This document shows positions 49,501-62,300 of a stretch of 64,000 bases of DNA, in pieces. Below the pieces are notes generated by a model that was not told the DNA's origin, ran no database searches, and worked only from the letters and a program-made list of their open reading frames with translations. The stretch's first letter is position 1, and every line of letters starts with the position of its first letter. The stretch spans positions 33,454,609 to 33,518,608 of the forward strand of contig CM041084.1 in the NCBI GenBank assembly GCA_023079485.1. Direction: 5' to 3'. A program made the translations under genes and the position numbers. The DNA is from Archilochus colubris (lineage: Eukaryota; Chordata; Aves; Apodiformes; Trochilidae).

Positions 49501-52500
49501 CAAGGAAAACTAGATAATCCTCTTTCTGGTCAGGATTTTAACTGTTATATGAAGTACCACCGAAATACACGAATAACAGCAACTCACAGCTCTATCTGAG
49601 TACCCGATTTCCACTCATCCTTCAAATTTTGAGGTAAAAAATATGTAAAGTAATGTTACAGTCAATATTCCTTTAAAAGCAGTGAAATTTGCTGGTCAAG
49701 ATTTACCCCGCCTTCTGTCTCATTAAGAATGTTCCTTTACTGATACATTTAACCATCCTTGTGCTTTCCTCAGCACTTGTGGATGATCAATGGCATCATT
49801 TGGTGTCTTAAGAAGAAGGAAGCAATTAGCAGCAAATTTAAATGAAAGATTTCTCTGAACATGAACCCTCTCCTACACTCTGCCTTTGCTACTATTATTT
49901 CCTCTATTGTTGCCGAAGCATCACATTTAAAAATACCTTTTGAACAGAACAAACTAAAAAATATCTACCCAGTCCTGCCTATACGTGGTCTGCTGCCCTC
50001 AGATAGTGCTAGGATCATACTTCTGTTTGGTGACTGAAAAAACAGTTTTGGACATTTTTGCTAATGTTTAGACAGGAATTTCATGGAATTACTTCTGTTG
50101 ATAACCACTCACACAAGTAATTATTTGAAGGCTCAGACCCAACATTTGTTAAGTGTTCCAGATCTTCCCTATACTGACATTTTAGCTCCCCAGTGCTCAA
50201 TGAAATAGGGGCATTTTCCAAACGTGCTCCTGCAGTCCTTTATCAGTGACATTTTTTTCACAGTTTGTCTTGAATTGTTTTTAGTTTACTTCCCATGGGT
50301 AGAATTCTTGGCTCTCTATGGTCTGGATAAAGCCTATACGCCCCTGAAGCCTACAGAAGAGAGATTATGTGGAATTCATATGGTGCATTGGCTGGGTGCT
50401 GGCATCCATATCAAATTGTTAGTCCCCCCAGTATGCTCTCTGTAAAGATGACTCGTGTTTCATAGAGTGTGGTGGACCAACAACATCTGAGCAGACTTTT
50501 CCCATCATTTGCTCCAGCCACTCTTGGACTGAACGTTATCTTTGGAGAATTTTTGAAAAATATAAAAGGAGCATTCAGGAGTTCATCAGTAAAATGTATA
50601 TCTAATCTAATTTGGGGGATAGTTTTCATTTTAAGCCTGATTTTAGCCTTGGCTAATTTTCTGTAAGCAAAAGAAAAGCTAGTTTTTTGCATGAGATGTA
50701 CAAAACCAATACACTTTCCACTGGTAAGCTGTGTGGGAAGAAGAGCACTGCTACTGAAAAGAGCCATGAGGTCAGGAATAATCAGCCATTTTAGTGTGAG
50801 CTCTTTGATAGGTGATCTTGGTCACAGTTACAAAACTCTGCTGTTTAAGATCTGTTCTTTCTCCCGATCTTCCACATGACTAGCACAATGCAATCCTTTT
50901 CCCAAATCAAAATGAAAATCCATTACTCACCATGCACAGAAGACTCCTCAAGAGCAACTTTCATTTGTGAGTGGGGGTACTGTCCTTCCACGTATGTGCT
51001 GTGCCAGGCAAGGTAGGGGCACCTTGTCAGATGGGGATGATCTGAAACCACAGGGCCAGGGCTCAGCCTCTGGCATTAACTGGAGGCAGTGAGGCTGTTG
51101 CATTGGCCTCTGCTAGTTGTTGTCCTGCCTGCTTCCCCATCATCTGGAGACAAACCTGGTTAAGACGTTTATCCACACATAGCTGAAAAGTCACTCATAA
51201 ACAGAGAAAACAAAAGTCTCCTTTTACTTGTTTCTCCTTTGGTAGCAGGAACTAGGGTGAGGAGAGGATGCTATTTCCCCCCCCCCCCAATCCTCTAAGG
51301 TGAGGGAGAGCACTGCCAGAGGGGACCACTTGGCAGAGAGATAAAATGGGTGAGAATTTCTGGGAGACCTTGGGAAAGGGCTTTGGGTTGGATTAGGAGC
51401 AGAGCTAGTAATGTAGAAAAAGAACCAATGAAAAGGACTGTTTGAGGGGCAGGGAAACAAGGACAGGCAACAACTGCAAGTAATGAAAGAAAAAGTGGAG
51501 GGAGGTGAAAAAGAGAAAGCCATCTTTGGCTTGGGGAGATCTGTTCTCATACGGGCTCAAGAACAGGGCTGTTGTGCAGGTAGCTGTGTAGACAGGCAGT
51601 GATGCCAGCCCCCAGCCTCATCCTCTGGCCACATCAGCATGGCATTGGCAAGGGAATCCATTCCTTCAGGTGCTCACACCAAAATTACTAGGATCTCTGA
51701 GCAAACAGATGCATTCCTTCTCCTCCTTCACACCAGAGAAGAGGAAACTAGTATGCTTGGTTTCTTCAGATAGGGCAGTGTTAAGACAGTCATACTCATC
51801 AACCAGCCACATTACTAATAGTTCAGTTACATAAACTCTTATATTAGGATAACTTTGGAAATTGTCTCTGTGGTTTCACATATTCTAAGTTTAAATTGTG
51901 GTTTTAGTGTATTTCTGAGACAGCAGTCCATTTTTACTGAAGATGAGAGGCACCTAAATCTGAACTATAAAATATGATTAAGAACTGAACCCATACCAGT
52001 TGATTCATACCTGAAAGTTTGCAGGTGATAAGTTTTAGATCCCTAAAATAAAGCTGAAAAGAAGTCTGAAGTTTGGCTTTGACCAGTTCCTTTCTAAATG
52101 CCTCTTTTTGTGATGTAAGTTATTTGATGAGTACAGAGGAAATAATACTGAGTTATGGACTGTATTTATAAATTCTGAGCTCTCAAACAAAGCCATAAAT
52201 ATACATTCTGTAGTTCCCAGACAAAAATAAACAGAGCCTGCTCTTCTAATCCATTCCTCTTTCTCTTGCATATCCTGAAAGAGACGAGTTCAGGCTCTTC
52301 TGAAGTTATTTCTTAGAGGTTCATTTGTGATTTAACGCAAATATTTTGTAGATTTGAAAGCTATATGGCACAGCTGTTCCTTCTGCAGATGACAACTTTT
52401 GCCTAAGGTCTTCTGAAGGAAAAAAAAAATCTGTTCACAGCTATTCATTTGCCATGGGATGCTGTGGCCTTCCTAAAGCCTGAAGAACATCTAATAATTC

Positions 52501-54471
52501 CAGCGTTTAAGATAGGGGATGATTTTGACCGTCACTTATCTGACACTAAGTCCATGTTTAGAATAATGAGGACTGGTATGTTTTTATCTGCTCTCTTAAA
52601 AAAGGAAAGACATTTCCTGGGTCAAAATGAAATCTCTTGTAGTGAATTCTGATAAGCTTAGAGTAACTAAATAAATTTCAAGATTTTACAAGTAATTCAA
52701 GGATCAGTGTTTCAAATAAAAGAACATGTAAGCATTTGTTTCAGCAAAAATAAATTCCCCAATGTGACTTAGCTGACCCGTGCTACTGGCAACTGTCCAT
52801 ATTTTCCCCTTAGATGTAACACTTGTGCTTTAAAACCAAGTGGCTAACACCAAGCTCTCTGGCTTGCTTTTTGTAGTGCTGTCAGCCTATTCACATGTAA
52901 AACAACATTCTGTTGCCTAATCCCTAATCTGCATTGAAATCCAGACTAGCCAAGTAAGGTTTGATGTTTATGGATCATCTTTACCTTGGTAAGGCTGTGG
53001 GTGGTGCCTCCACAGCCTCCTTCCTCTCAGTAGACCACAGCTAAAAGACCAGCGCACTAAAGACTGGGAAAGTGCTTCCAGCAATCTGAAAATAAACCAG
53101 ATCCCCTTTGCTCTCAGGTCATGAAGAGATGGGCTTTTGGGATTTTCCTGTTGGGAGCCAATATATTCTAGATTGAAGGACAAAAGCATGTCACAACATT
53201 AAACCCCCTTATAAAATATATGTATTCAAATAATTTAATACATGATGGGAGTGACAAAAGCTTCAGGCTAATATGTTTTGTATACAAAGGTCTCCACCTC
53301 TGCTTATTTCCATATTTCCTATCTGATTAGACCTAACAAAAATGTTAGAATTCAGTGACATTTAAGAAGAAGCATTCGTAATACAAGAGCATTATGGCTG
53401 TGCTGTAATTGCCCCAAACCTGATCGCTACAAGCCCAGGAAATTAATGGTTAAATCATGCTTCAAAGCAATATCCATAGATATATTGCATGGATATCCAT
53501 AGATATCCATGGATATATCCATATCCAAAGATATGGAAATAACAGGTCTAAGTAATAGCAGCTCTGCCCTTTCCTGCCAGTAAGGTGATGGAATAAATAA
53601 AATTAGGAGGAAGACAGATTTGTGTTTTCAGTTCCAAATAGATTACACTGATTTGCAGTGACTTTTTTCAGACACCTCTCTCATCTTAGAAGGATCAGAA
53701 TGACAGGTTTTGGTATTTAACAGCACACATTTACAAGAATTACACGAGATGTTAACCTGATGCTATTGTCCCTGCTGAAATCATAACAGTGAGCTGAAGT
53801 AGTCATTGATAACAGTGAATTTCCACTCCATGTAGCCAGTTCTGATGATCTATATCAATTTTAACTGCATGGGAAGTTTAAGGTATCTGCACTATTCTGC
53901 TGTTATGACCTTGTGACCTTTAAGACTAAAAATACACTACGAGTATTCCAGTATTTGCTGATTTATTTCCTTGCTTATAAACAAGTGATAAAAGATCTAC
54001 TTGAAAATTATAACAAGATAATATGATTTCTATCATTTTAGAGTGGCAGGAGGTCAACATCTGAGCTTCACCATGAACAGGAGGGGGTGGATTCTTTCTT
54101 GGTTGATATAGCTGGTTCCTGCCTGAATGAAATTAAATGCTTCTCCAGACTATTTGTTCATTGTCTTTGATGATAATTTTCCTCATTCTTCTAGGCCTTG
54201 CAGTATACAAGGGACATTCTCCTTCCTCTCAGAGTAAACCTTGTTTCTTTAAAAAAAATTTTTTTCAGACAGAAAATCCGAAGAAGAGGGAGCTTCAAGC
54301 ATCATGCTAGCATACTGTATTGGTATAGTCTGTAACATTCTTTTTCTTATGTCTCCAGAAGCAATTGTATTATTAAAAGCCAAGTGTTAGAAAGAGGTCA
54401 TTTGAGCTCACCTGCAGGGGAATGAAGAAAAGCTGTGTCAATACCATCTTCTGTCAGCAGCAGAGCTCCCA
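49501..54471. other. Gene desert, no gene seen
   Basis: AT-rich DNA with a more GC-neutral part (50960-51700), a C12 run (51278-51289) and a small palindromic repeat (53471-53536). No gene or known repeat family recognised. Confidence 0.5.
53471..53536. repeat. Palindromic ATATCC/GGATAT repeat
   Basis: Repeated TATCCATAGATAT and GGATATCCAT units in both orientations within 66 bp, able to pair with one another. Confidence 0.8.
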
Positions 54472-54632
54472 TGAGGTTGCCCAGGGGGTGTGTGGCATCC
54501 TGTTCCTTGGAGATACTCAAAAGCCATCTGGACACAGTCCTGAGCAACTGTCTGTAGGTGGCCTTGCTTGAGCAGGAGGCTTGGACTGGATGGATTCCAG
54601 AGGTCCCTTCCAACCTCAGCCATTCTGTGAGG
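54472..54632 (+). mobile_element. Degenerate CR1 LINE 3' end
   Basis: The sequence reads through the end of CR1 ORF2 and its 3' UTR: GAGGTTGCCCAGGGGGT, GGAGATACTCAAAAG, GCCTTGCTTGAGCAGGAGG, CCAGAGGTCCCTTCCAACC, ending CCATTCTGTGA, a CR1 terminal octamer variant. It is shorter and more diverged than the copy at 36.3 kb and lies in the opposite orientation. It is 5' truncated, with no coding capacity. Confidence 0.9.
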
Positions 54633-57600
54633 AGATTTTGGCATAGGTGTACTTATTTTATGCAGGTCTAATTCAAGATTTCATTTCATTTCATTTCCGC
54701 CTCACAAAATCACCTTAATTCTTGGGACAGTCAACCATTTTAATCTGAAAGTTATTTTATCTTCTAAACTGGATGTTTAATATTTTTTATTTTCTTAAAA
54801 CGATCAACATTAAAGTGAAAGAATAAATGCGAAGTGAAGGCAATTGTCTCTTGCTCAGAGGGAGTGGATAGAGGAGACAAAGTTTTTTATGCAATATTTT
54901 TGTCTTCCATCTTTGAATGCTGCTGAGTTAATGCTCATGGACTGAGATGGAATCATTCATGCCATTCACACCAGGGTAAATGCTGCCAGTGAGATCCACT
55001 CCAATAAATCACCCATCTACCTATTGTGTCTCTGACAGTTCAAAAGGAGTTACTACAGTATTACAAACACTGATATCACAGAAAACCAGATTATGGACCT
55101 TAGGTCAGCTTTTCTAGGTAAAAAAAATTAAGAAAGAACACACTTATTGAAAAATAACAATAATTTACATGAGACAAGAACATAGAAACGTCTGGGCTAC
55201 ATATACCCCAAAGAACTAGATTTCAGCTGGCCTATGCTTGTTCCAGCATTTGTTCCATTTGCTTTACTTATTGCACTCTAACTGACCTAGCCAAATGCTG
55301 AAAGAACAGTTCACACAGCTCAAAAATAGTCTTGTTCTTCCTTCTTCACAAACCAAGGGATGAACAGAATAATTGTAGAGGCTTAATCCTGTGGAACTGT
55401 ACTCCGTTAGATTCCAGCATTAGGAAATAGCTGGGAAAAATTCCCATGCTGACATGTGAATAGTGCAAAAGCATGAGTTTTATTAATTCAATCTAATTAC
55501 ATTATTCACCCCTTATCTATGCAGTAAGTCAAAATCACTGTTATGGTCCACAAAGACAAGAATCTTAATAAAACCCCAAGCATTAGAGGTGTTGTTTGAC
55601 AAGATGCAGCTTATGACAGAAAATTGTTTCCTTTCCTTGAAAAGGATGTCATTATGACTGTGTTGACTGATGATTAATTGTAATTATTGTGTTTTGTTTC
55701 ACTTAATTCTCTGTAGAGAGATTCACTAGATTCCTGCTGTGCATGTGTGTGTTTGTGAATATATTTTTACTGGACCTGTCCCTCAAATATGAACATTGAA
55801 AATCTTGTATGGATCTCTTTGGAAAGGGTAGCCAGCCTTGTTGAAATGCAGAACATCACCCAGCTGGCATAGTGAAAGCAAATGGCACTCAAGCTTTAGA
55901 GTCCTTGTGAGTATGCTTGAAAACCATCTCCTTTACTTTTTTTAATGCTTCACAGCATTGCCCGTAATCATAACTAATGCTTACTTTGTGCCTAATGGTG
56001 CAAACATCATGTATGATGGCATTTTATCTGAGATGGCATAAAAACAGTGCAAGAAATCATTAGAGAAAATGCTACACAAATGTGAAAAATCAGCAAAGTT
56101 TAAAGTGAAATGTTCTCTCTTGATTTCATACATTCCTGGCATAATAATACTGTAGCATATCATTATCATTAGTTGTGCTGCTTGAATTAAGGTTATATAA
56201 ACCAGCTTGATATATGTTGTGTTAGAAGGCGTTCTTAGCAGTCTGATTCCACCACAGCTGTCCTAGCTGCCCTTTTATAAGAAGCTCTGGAATGAAAGAC
56301 AATATATATAACCACCAGTTTGACCCTTTCTTCATTTTCGTTTGCAAGTGAAAAAGATGGAGAGAAAACTTGCATTTCCACAGGTCTCCAAGCAGAGGCC
56401 AGAAGTGGTAAGAAAAACTGAATTACCAAGGGATGATTCAGAGGCTGCTTGCAAGGAGCTGAAACCCCATTTCAAACACTATCCTAAGTAGCTGTTGTTG
56501 TAGTAAAAGTAGAGGTTCTAGTTGGGAAAGGATACATTTAATCATAATGACTTTCAGTTTGTTTGTTTTTTTTTTCCTCTCCTAATTCCAGATAGTGCAG
56601 AACTCTCACTGGAAATCAATATAGTTGCAGGGAGTAACTGGAAGGACTGTGGCTCTGTGCATCTATTTTAGCCTTTGCAAGCCATTGATTGGTAGAATAA
56701 TTTACAGGCTAAACAATATTTCCCACACCTCTCTTTCCTCTTCTGTCAAATAATTAGGAATTTGTGCTTGTGTCTGTAATGCTGTTTCACTCCATTCAGC
56801 CATTCCATAAAGCAGGCTTATGTAATTGAGCTACTTTGAGCCTTGAGCTAAAATTTGCATCTTCTGACAATTCATATCTCGTCCTCATCTAAGCATTACA
56901 AATTTAATCTCATTTGTTATATACAAATTTAGTACAATTATAAAGGCAGAAAGGTGTACACTACTAACAGAAACCAAAAATCTCCACCCTCGCACCCTGA
57001 GTGGTACCATGCTTTTAAACTGCAGGTACTAAATTATAATATAGATGTTATCTGTGCAACATTATATTATATGTGTTGTCAAGCTGTCACAAAAACTTAC
57101 TTCTCAGGATGGGCACTGATCTGCACTCAAATAAAAACATATAAGACCCACTCATGATACAAGTATTTCCTGTCACTCTTTCACATACAGAGATTGGGAA
57201 TGTGCACACCAGGTGTCACATACACTTTGATGAGATAATTTGAGATAATTCTAAGTTTGCTACAGGATCTCTGAAAGAACACTGAATTACTGTGTTTCAG
57301 CACAGTTTGCTTGCATTTCAGTACATCTGCTGCATTTACTGAACCTGCTGGCCTAAGCTTAACTGAGCAATGAGATGCTGATTGTGGTCTCCCAGACCTG
57401 GACCAACAAGGCAGTCATAATAATTAGTCTGAAAAGCCTTATAGTCACAGGGTAAACACATGCACAGCACAAGTATTTGGGAAGCAAACATGAAAGTCAT
57501 TCATCTGATATTTGTATTTACCAATGTATTTCTAATTCTTCATTTCTGTTTCACAGCATTGGGCTACATGGCAGAGAGAGAACTGAAGTACACTGAGACA

Positions 57601-58994
57601 TGCTTTTTGATGGAGGCACCCTTGGTTTTAAATGGCATTTGTAGCCTAACTCAGGGAAGAGGATGTTCAAAAGAAGCAGAGCCCTATTAAAAACCTCTTG
57701 TTTGTTTTGTAGGGAAATTTTATATCAAACAACAAAGCAATTTTCTTCTTGTAATAACAATATCCATTACAAAGTTTTCAGAGACAGGAGTGGTGAAGAA
57801 CAAGGAGACATAGAAGATACAAAACCTTCAAGTGCATTTCCTTCCTGCACACTTTCTACTGAACTGAATTTTAATTTTATGTAGAAAATACTTGTGCCAT
57901 ATCTATATTCTGATATATTCCCAGGCATTCTCTCAAAAAGAAAACCAACAGCATAATGCAAATTTTTATGCACCTAAGTGATATGTGCTCAGAATAGTGA
58001 TTGGCCCCCTGTGGTATAGGGAAAAAATGAAAATCTTTGCTAATTAGACACTTTATAATAAGGAAATTTAATGGTTACTATTATGCAATCAAGAATGAGA
58101 ATTTCTTCCAGTACAAAGGGCTATTTGTCACCACTATGCCAGAGCAGCCACTAATTTTATTTTCAGATCAATAGTTTGTATGTTGAGTTAATAAATGTGA
58201 AATGTTAATACAGTATCAAACAGCAATTTAGGCCTCTGGGTCTTAGTAACATCCCTTCTAATCAGCAGAGTCTGCAGTGATATATAGGGCTATCTATAGG
58301 GACAGATGAATCATACAATACAGAGAGCTGCTCTTAGCTCTGGTAATGACTCCAAGCTGGACAGCCCTCTCCAAAGAGGACTTGACTGTACCTGCTTTTT
58401 TTATCTTGTTTGTCTAATAAAATCTGTATAATTGTGAAACTTGTTTTCTCAAGAGATATAATGCATATTTATCCTCTGCCTCAGGCCAGTTGAGCTAATA
58501 ATGATTGCAATCAATAAGAGTCTTTCATCAGTATAGTTTTCTAATAGACACTTTAAGGAGCTTCAGCTATCAGATGAACCTACTTACATCTTGTGGGTAA
58601 TTTACCAGAGACATCTTGTGAAAATCGCTTAGAGGAATTAACACTTATTTTCATTTGAAGTTTGTGAAAACTCTGGGAGATCAAGGGAAAGGAAAAATAT
58701 CTTACCTTTGTGTTAGGATGGTAACTAACAGGTTCACTTTTTGAAGGTCCCTCTTCACAGCCTCTGAAATTACACAAGAAATAGTTGCATGCCAGTTTTC
58801 ACATGCAACTCAACTCAAAAATATGAGTTTTAAACATGACAAAATTTTTCCTATGAAAACCAGGCATGCAATATTGCATTAAAAGTTAGGAGAACACATT
58901 TGAAGATTTGCCCCTAATTGTCCAGCGTGTTGTGCTTGCAAACAGATTCACCGCCAAGGTATATTCATGGGACACGTGAAAGTCATTGTAACTC
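54633..58994. other. Gene desert, no gene seen
   Basis: AT-rich DNA with an ATTTC repeat (about 54678-54698), a CCAATAAA site (55001-55008) and T-rich runs. No gene, RNA or transposon recognised. Confidence 0.5.
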
Positions 58995-59317
58995 TGTAGT
59001 GTAACGAGGCAACCAGGTGCCACTAATTGCCAGGGAGTGAGCATGAGCTTGTGTTAAGCCCACCTGTGCCCAATTAGGGTGGGTCCCCACTGCGCATGAG
59101 CAGGACCAGGGGGCCAATAAAAGGTGAGGCCTGAGAGACAGGTGGGGCTCACTCCTGAGCAAGACAGGAGAGAGATCAGTTGCTCTCAGAGCAACAGCAC
59201 CGATCCAGGCTAGTCAATCCTGTGGCTATAGGCTCGGGGCACTGTTTGTGAGTCGCTGCTGGAACACCTGGTTGGACCTTGAAGCGCCGCACCCTAAAAG
59301 AGGTTCGTCTTGCTACA
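58995..59317. mobile_element. Probable solo LTR of an avian endogenous retrovirus
   Basis: A sharply GC-richer, CpG-bearing 323-bp block in AT-rich DNA. It is bounded by the inverted termini TGTAG (58995-58999) and CTACA (59313-59317), the TG...CA ends of LTRs. A TATA-like CCAATAAAAGG (from 59114) sits where a U3 promoter would be. No primer binding site, polypurine tract or viral gene flanks it, so it looks like a solo LTR left by recombination. A clean target duplication is not visible (AACTC against TTACT). The likely sense strand is +, judging by the TATA position, but this is not certain. Confidence 0.65.
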
Positions 59318-62300
59318 TTACTCTCTTTTTTTTTCTTTTTGCCTGCTTTAGTGATCTGGATTTCCTAACATTTTCCATATGTGAATGATGGCAGCATCAC
59401 AATGATGGCATCAGCGCAAGACTGTGTGTGCCTGGAAGTCTTCTTGACAACTATGTCCCTTCTCAGGGCTAAGCAGTACTCAACCAACATTGGCTGCATC
59501 AAGCCCAAGCTATCAAGTTGTATTCTAGATTAAGAAGGTCAGTATAACCATTCTGTGGCGTCACAGGGCTGCCAGTGGTCCTGACTATGCTGTTATCCTG
59601 CAATGTTTTTTTTTTCTTTTTATTTGAGGCCCTAGGTCTTAAGACCAAGAGGATTCTGGACTTTTTTTTAAAAGAAAATTAGAAAATTTCCACTCCTCTT
59701 TCTTTGTGAAGAGAAGCCTGAAATTGTACCTGAAAGGCAAACATGGAGTGTGGATCTTAAGAACAGACCTCTTAATTTTTAAATACTCTGATTTATAAGC
59801 ATTTCTTCTTATTTTTAAGATCTACAACCTGATTTTGGAATTATATCACATAATGATACCACAAGTCCTATCAAGCATGTTGTTCCTGTTACCTGGCTGT
59901 TGTTATGAATAATACTGTTTCTATTTCAATGGTTATATTAAAATTATACTTGAAGGCCAGCCAAACTGAGGTTTGTTCACATTAAATTTTGCTTAAACAG
60001 TTGCAGATAGTCTCAAATGAACAGAGATAAACCCCAAAGATATTATCTAATGTAAATTTCTCATGTAAAAACCTCTGTAATTTTTTTTTACTGAAAGATG
60101 AAAGTTTAAAATGCTGAGAAACTGAAATGAATGTGCAGACATTAAACTTTCATGTGTTGCTGCTGAAGGTTTTCCCCCTTACTATATGGAAAAAAAGGTA
60201 AGAAGCATGTTACACCCTTCACAAAGACCACTGGTCTTTGCAGAACTAGATTAATTGTAAAACTGGTTCATTTCCATTCAAATTATAAATATGTGTTTGA
60301 GATTCAGTGGCACACACTTCAATGTGGATGGGGCAGTATGCAATAGCTGAATTAGCATGGGAAGACATACATGCTACAAAGTTTTATTGATGTGGGACTT
60401 CAGATTTTAAATATGAACAGACAGGTATTACATCATGATACAGACCTAGTCAGATGAAAACAGAATTGTTCTGAATATATGTAATTCTTTTCCTGACCTG
60501 AATAACAAGCAAAACAGCCACTGAGAGAATCTTCAATCTTAAATACAGTCAATATATAGCATAAGTAGCTTCATATTAGTAAAGATATGTGCAAAGATAG
60601 ATCATTTCAGACAAAAGAAAACAAATCAGATTCTAAATACCAACCACCACTGCAAATTCTGTGTCAGCTCTGTAAATGAATGCAATTCTAGCATTGCTAC
60701 CAAAGTGGTATGTAGTTTGCCTGTGGTTATCTGTACAGAGATCATTAGGAACTTGCAATAGTCATAATGGAATATTCAGCTAATGGTGTAACTTTCCCAT
60801 CTGATTGACTCTACGAGTAGTAATAAAGAGTTCAGAGGTCAAATTCAAGATTTTTATGGCATATCTGAGAAAAACTACCTTTCAGTTTAAGAGTCCAAGA
60901 GGAATCCAGCCACTGCATTATTCATTTAGAATGCCACCATAATGCATATGCCAGCAGATACATTGTTATAATGCTAAAATATAAACTAATGAAAAATTTT
61001 AAAGGACAGGAAAAAATCATTAATAAAACTTCTGGTCAGTGAAAAGCTGATACAAATTTTCCTTGGAGATCCGAGGCAAATATTTCTTCTGGGCATGGTT
61101 GTCCATACAAGCTAAACCTTCACAGAAAGCAATGATTCTTGGTTATTTACCCACTTAGAAATAACATTAATCTCCAGCAGAGCTGTACAGGAAATTATTC
61201 TAGTGTGTAGTGCCTTAGACTACACCACTCTGTTGGTATTCCTCCTTACACCTTTTAGCCTAATACTTTAGGTCTCTTGCATCCCCAGCATCACACTGTG
61301 GAATGTGAGTTCTGGGTGACACCTTGCTGCTTAGCTTAGCTCTCCCCCATGAAGCCTTCAGAGACCACCTGCTTCTCACTCCTGGCATGGTGATACACAC
61401 AATTTAGCCTCTAGCTGTAGATTGTCTATATCTTAATGTGTGTGAGAAAGATACCTGGATGCAAGTAATATGCTGGTTACATGAACTCCAGCTTCTACAT
61501 GAAGACTTAAGTGCTTTCAGAGCACACCACTGGTAGAAATTAAGTGAGTACGGATGTATAATGAAATAGAAGAGTAATTGAAGAAAAGGATTTATTATTT
61601 ATGAATTATGGCATTTTAATTATACCTAGACAACTCCTAACAATTCCTTTGAAAGCCTATGCACTTAACAGATGCGGAAATAAGCACTCAGATGACACTC
61701 TATCACAGGACCTCCTGTTTAACAATTTTAGATACTGGCACAGTAATCTCACCTATATTAAATTTTCCAATGTCATATGCTGTGTTTTGTTAAGGGCAGA
61801 CGTTCCCTGCTTAGAAAAAAAGCATCATTCAAAAACCAGCCATCCTGATGCAGTCACATCTGGGAGTCTGTAGATGTTTACTCTTACCACCAGTTTAAAG
61901 ACAGGGCTGATGTCAAATTTCTGAAAGTAAAGTTTGATCAATAAAGGAAAAATAAATTATTTTTTTCTGTATCAGCAATGGACCTACCATTGTGAGTAGT
62001 TTAACATAAAATCTGGTGCTTCTTGCTGAGATGCACATGTTGGCAAAAATTTCTTCTGCCCTCTATCCTTTAATACATTTGTAGGAAAATATTTACAATG
62101 AAAATATTGCCTATTCAGTAAACTATAATTTCACAATGAGAACAAAGCTGCAGCAATTACTTTCCATCAAGTAATTCTGTGGATTTATAGTATCATTTAG
62201 CAGGTGGCCTGTTGACCTTCAGCGACCGGATAGTTCTATGGGTTGTAAAGTGGCCATCCTTAAAATATAACATTTACCTGCTGAGAACAACATTATACTA

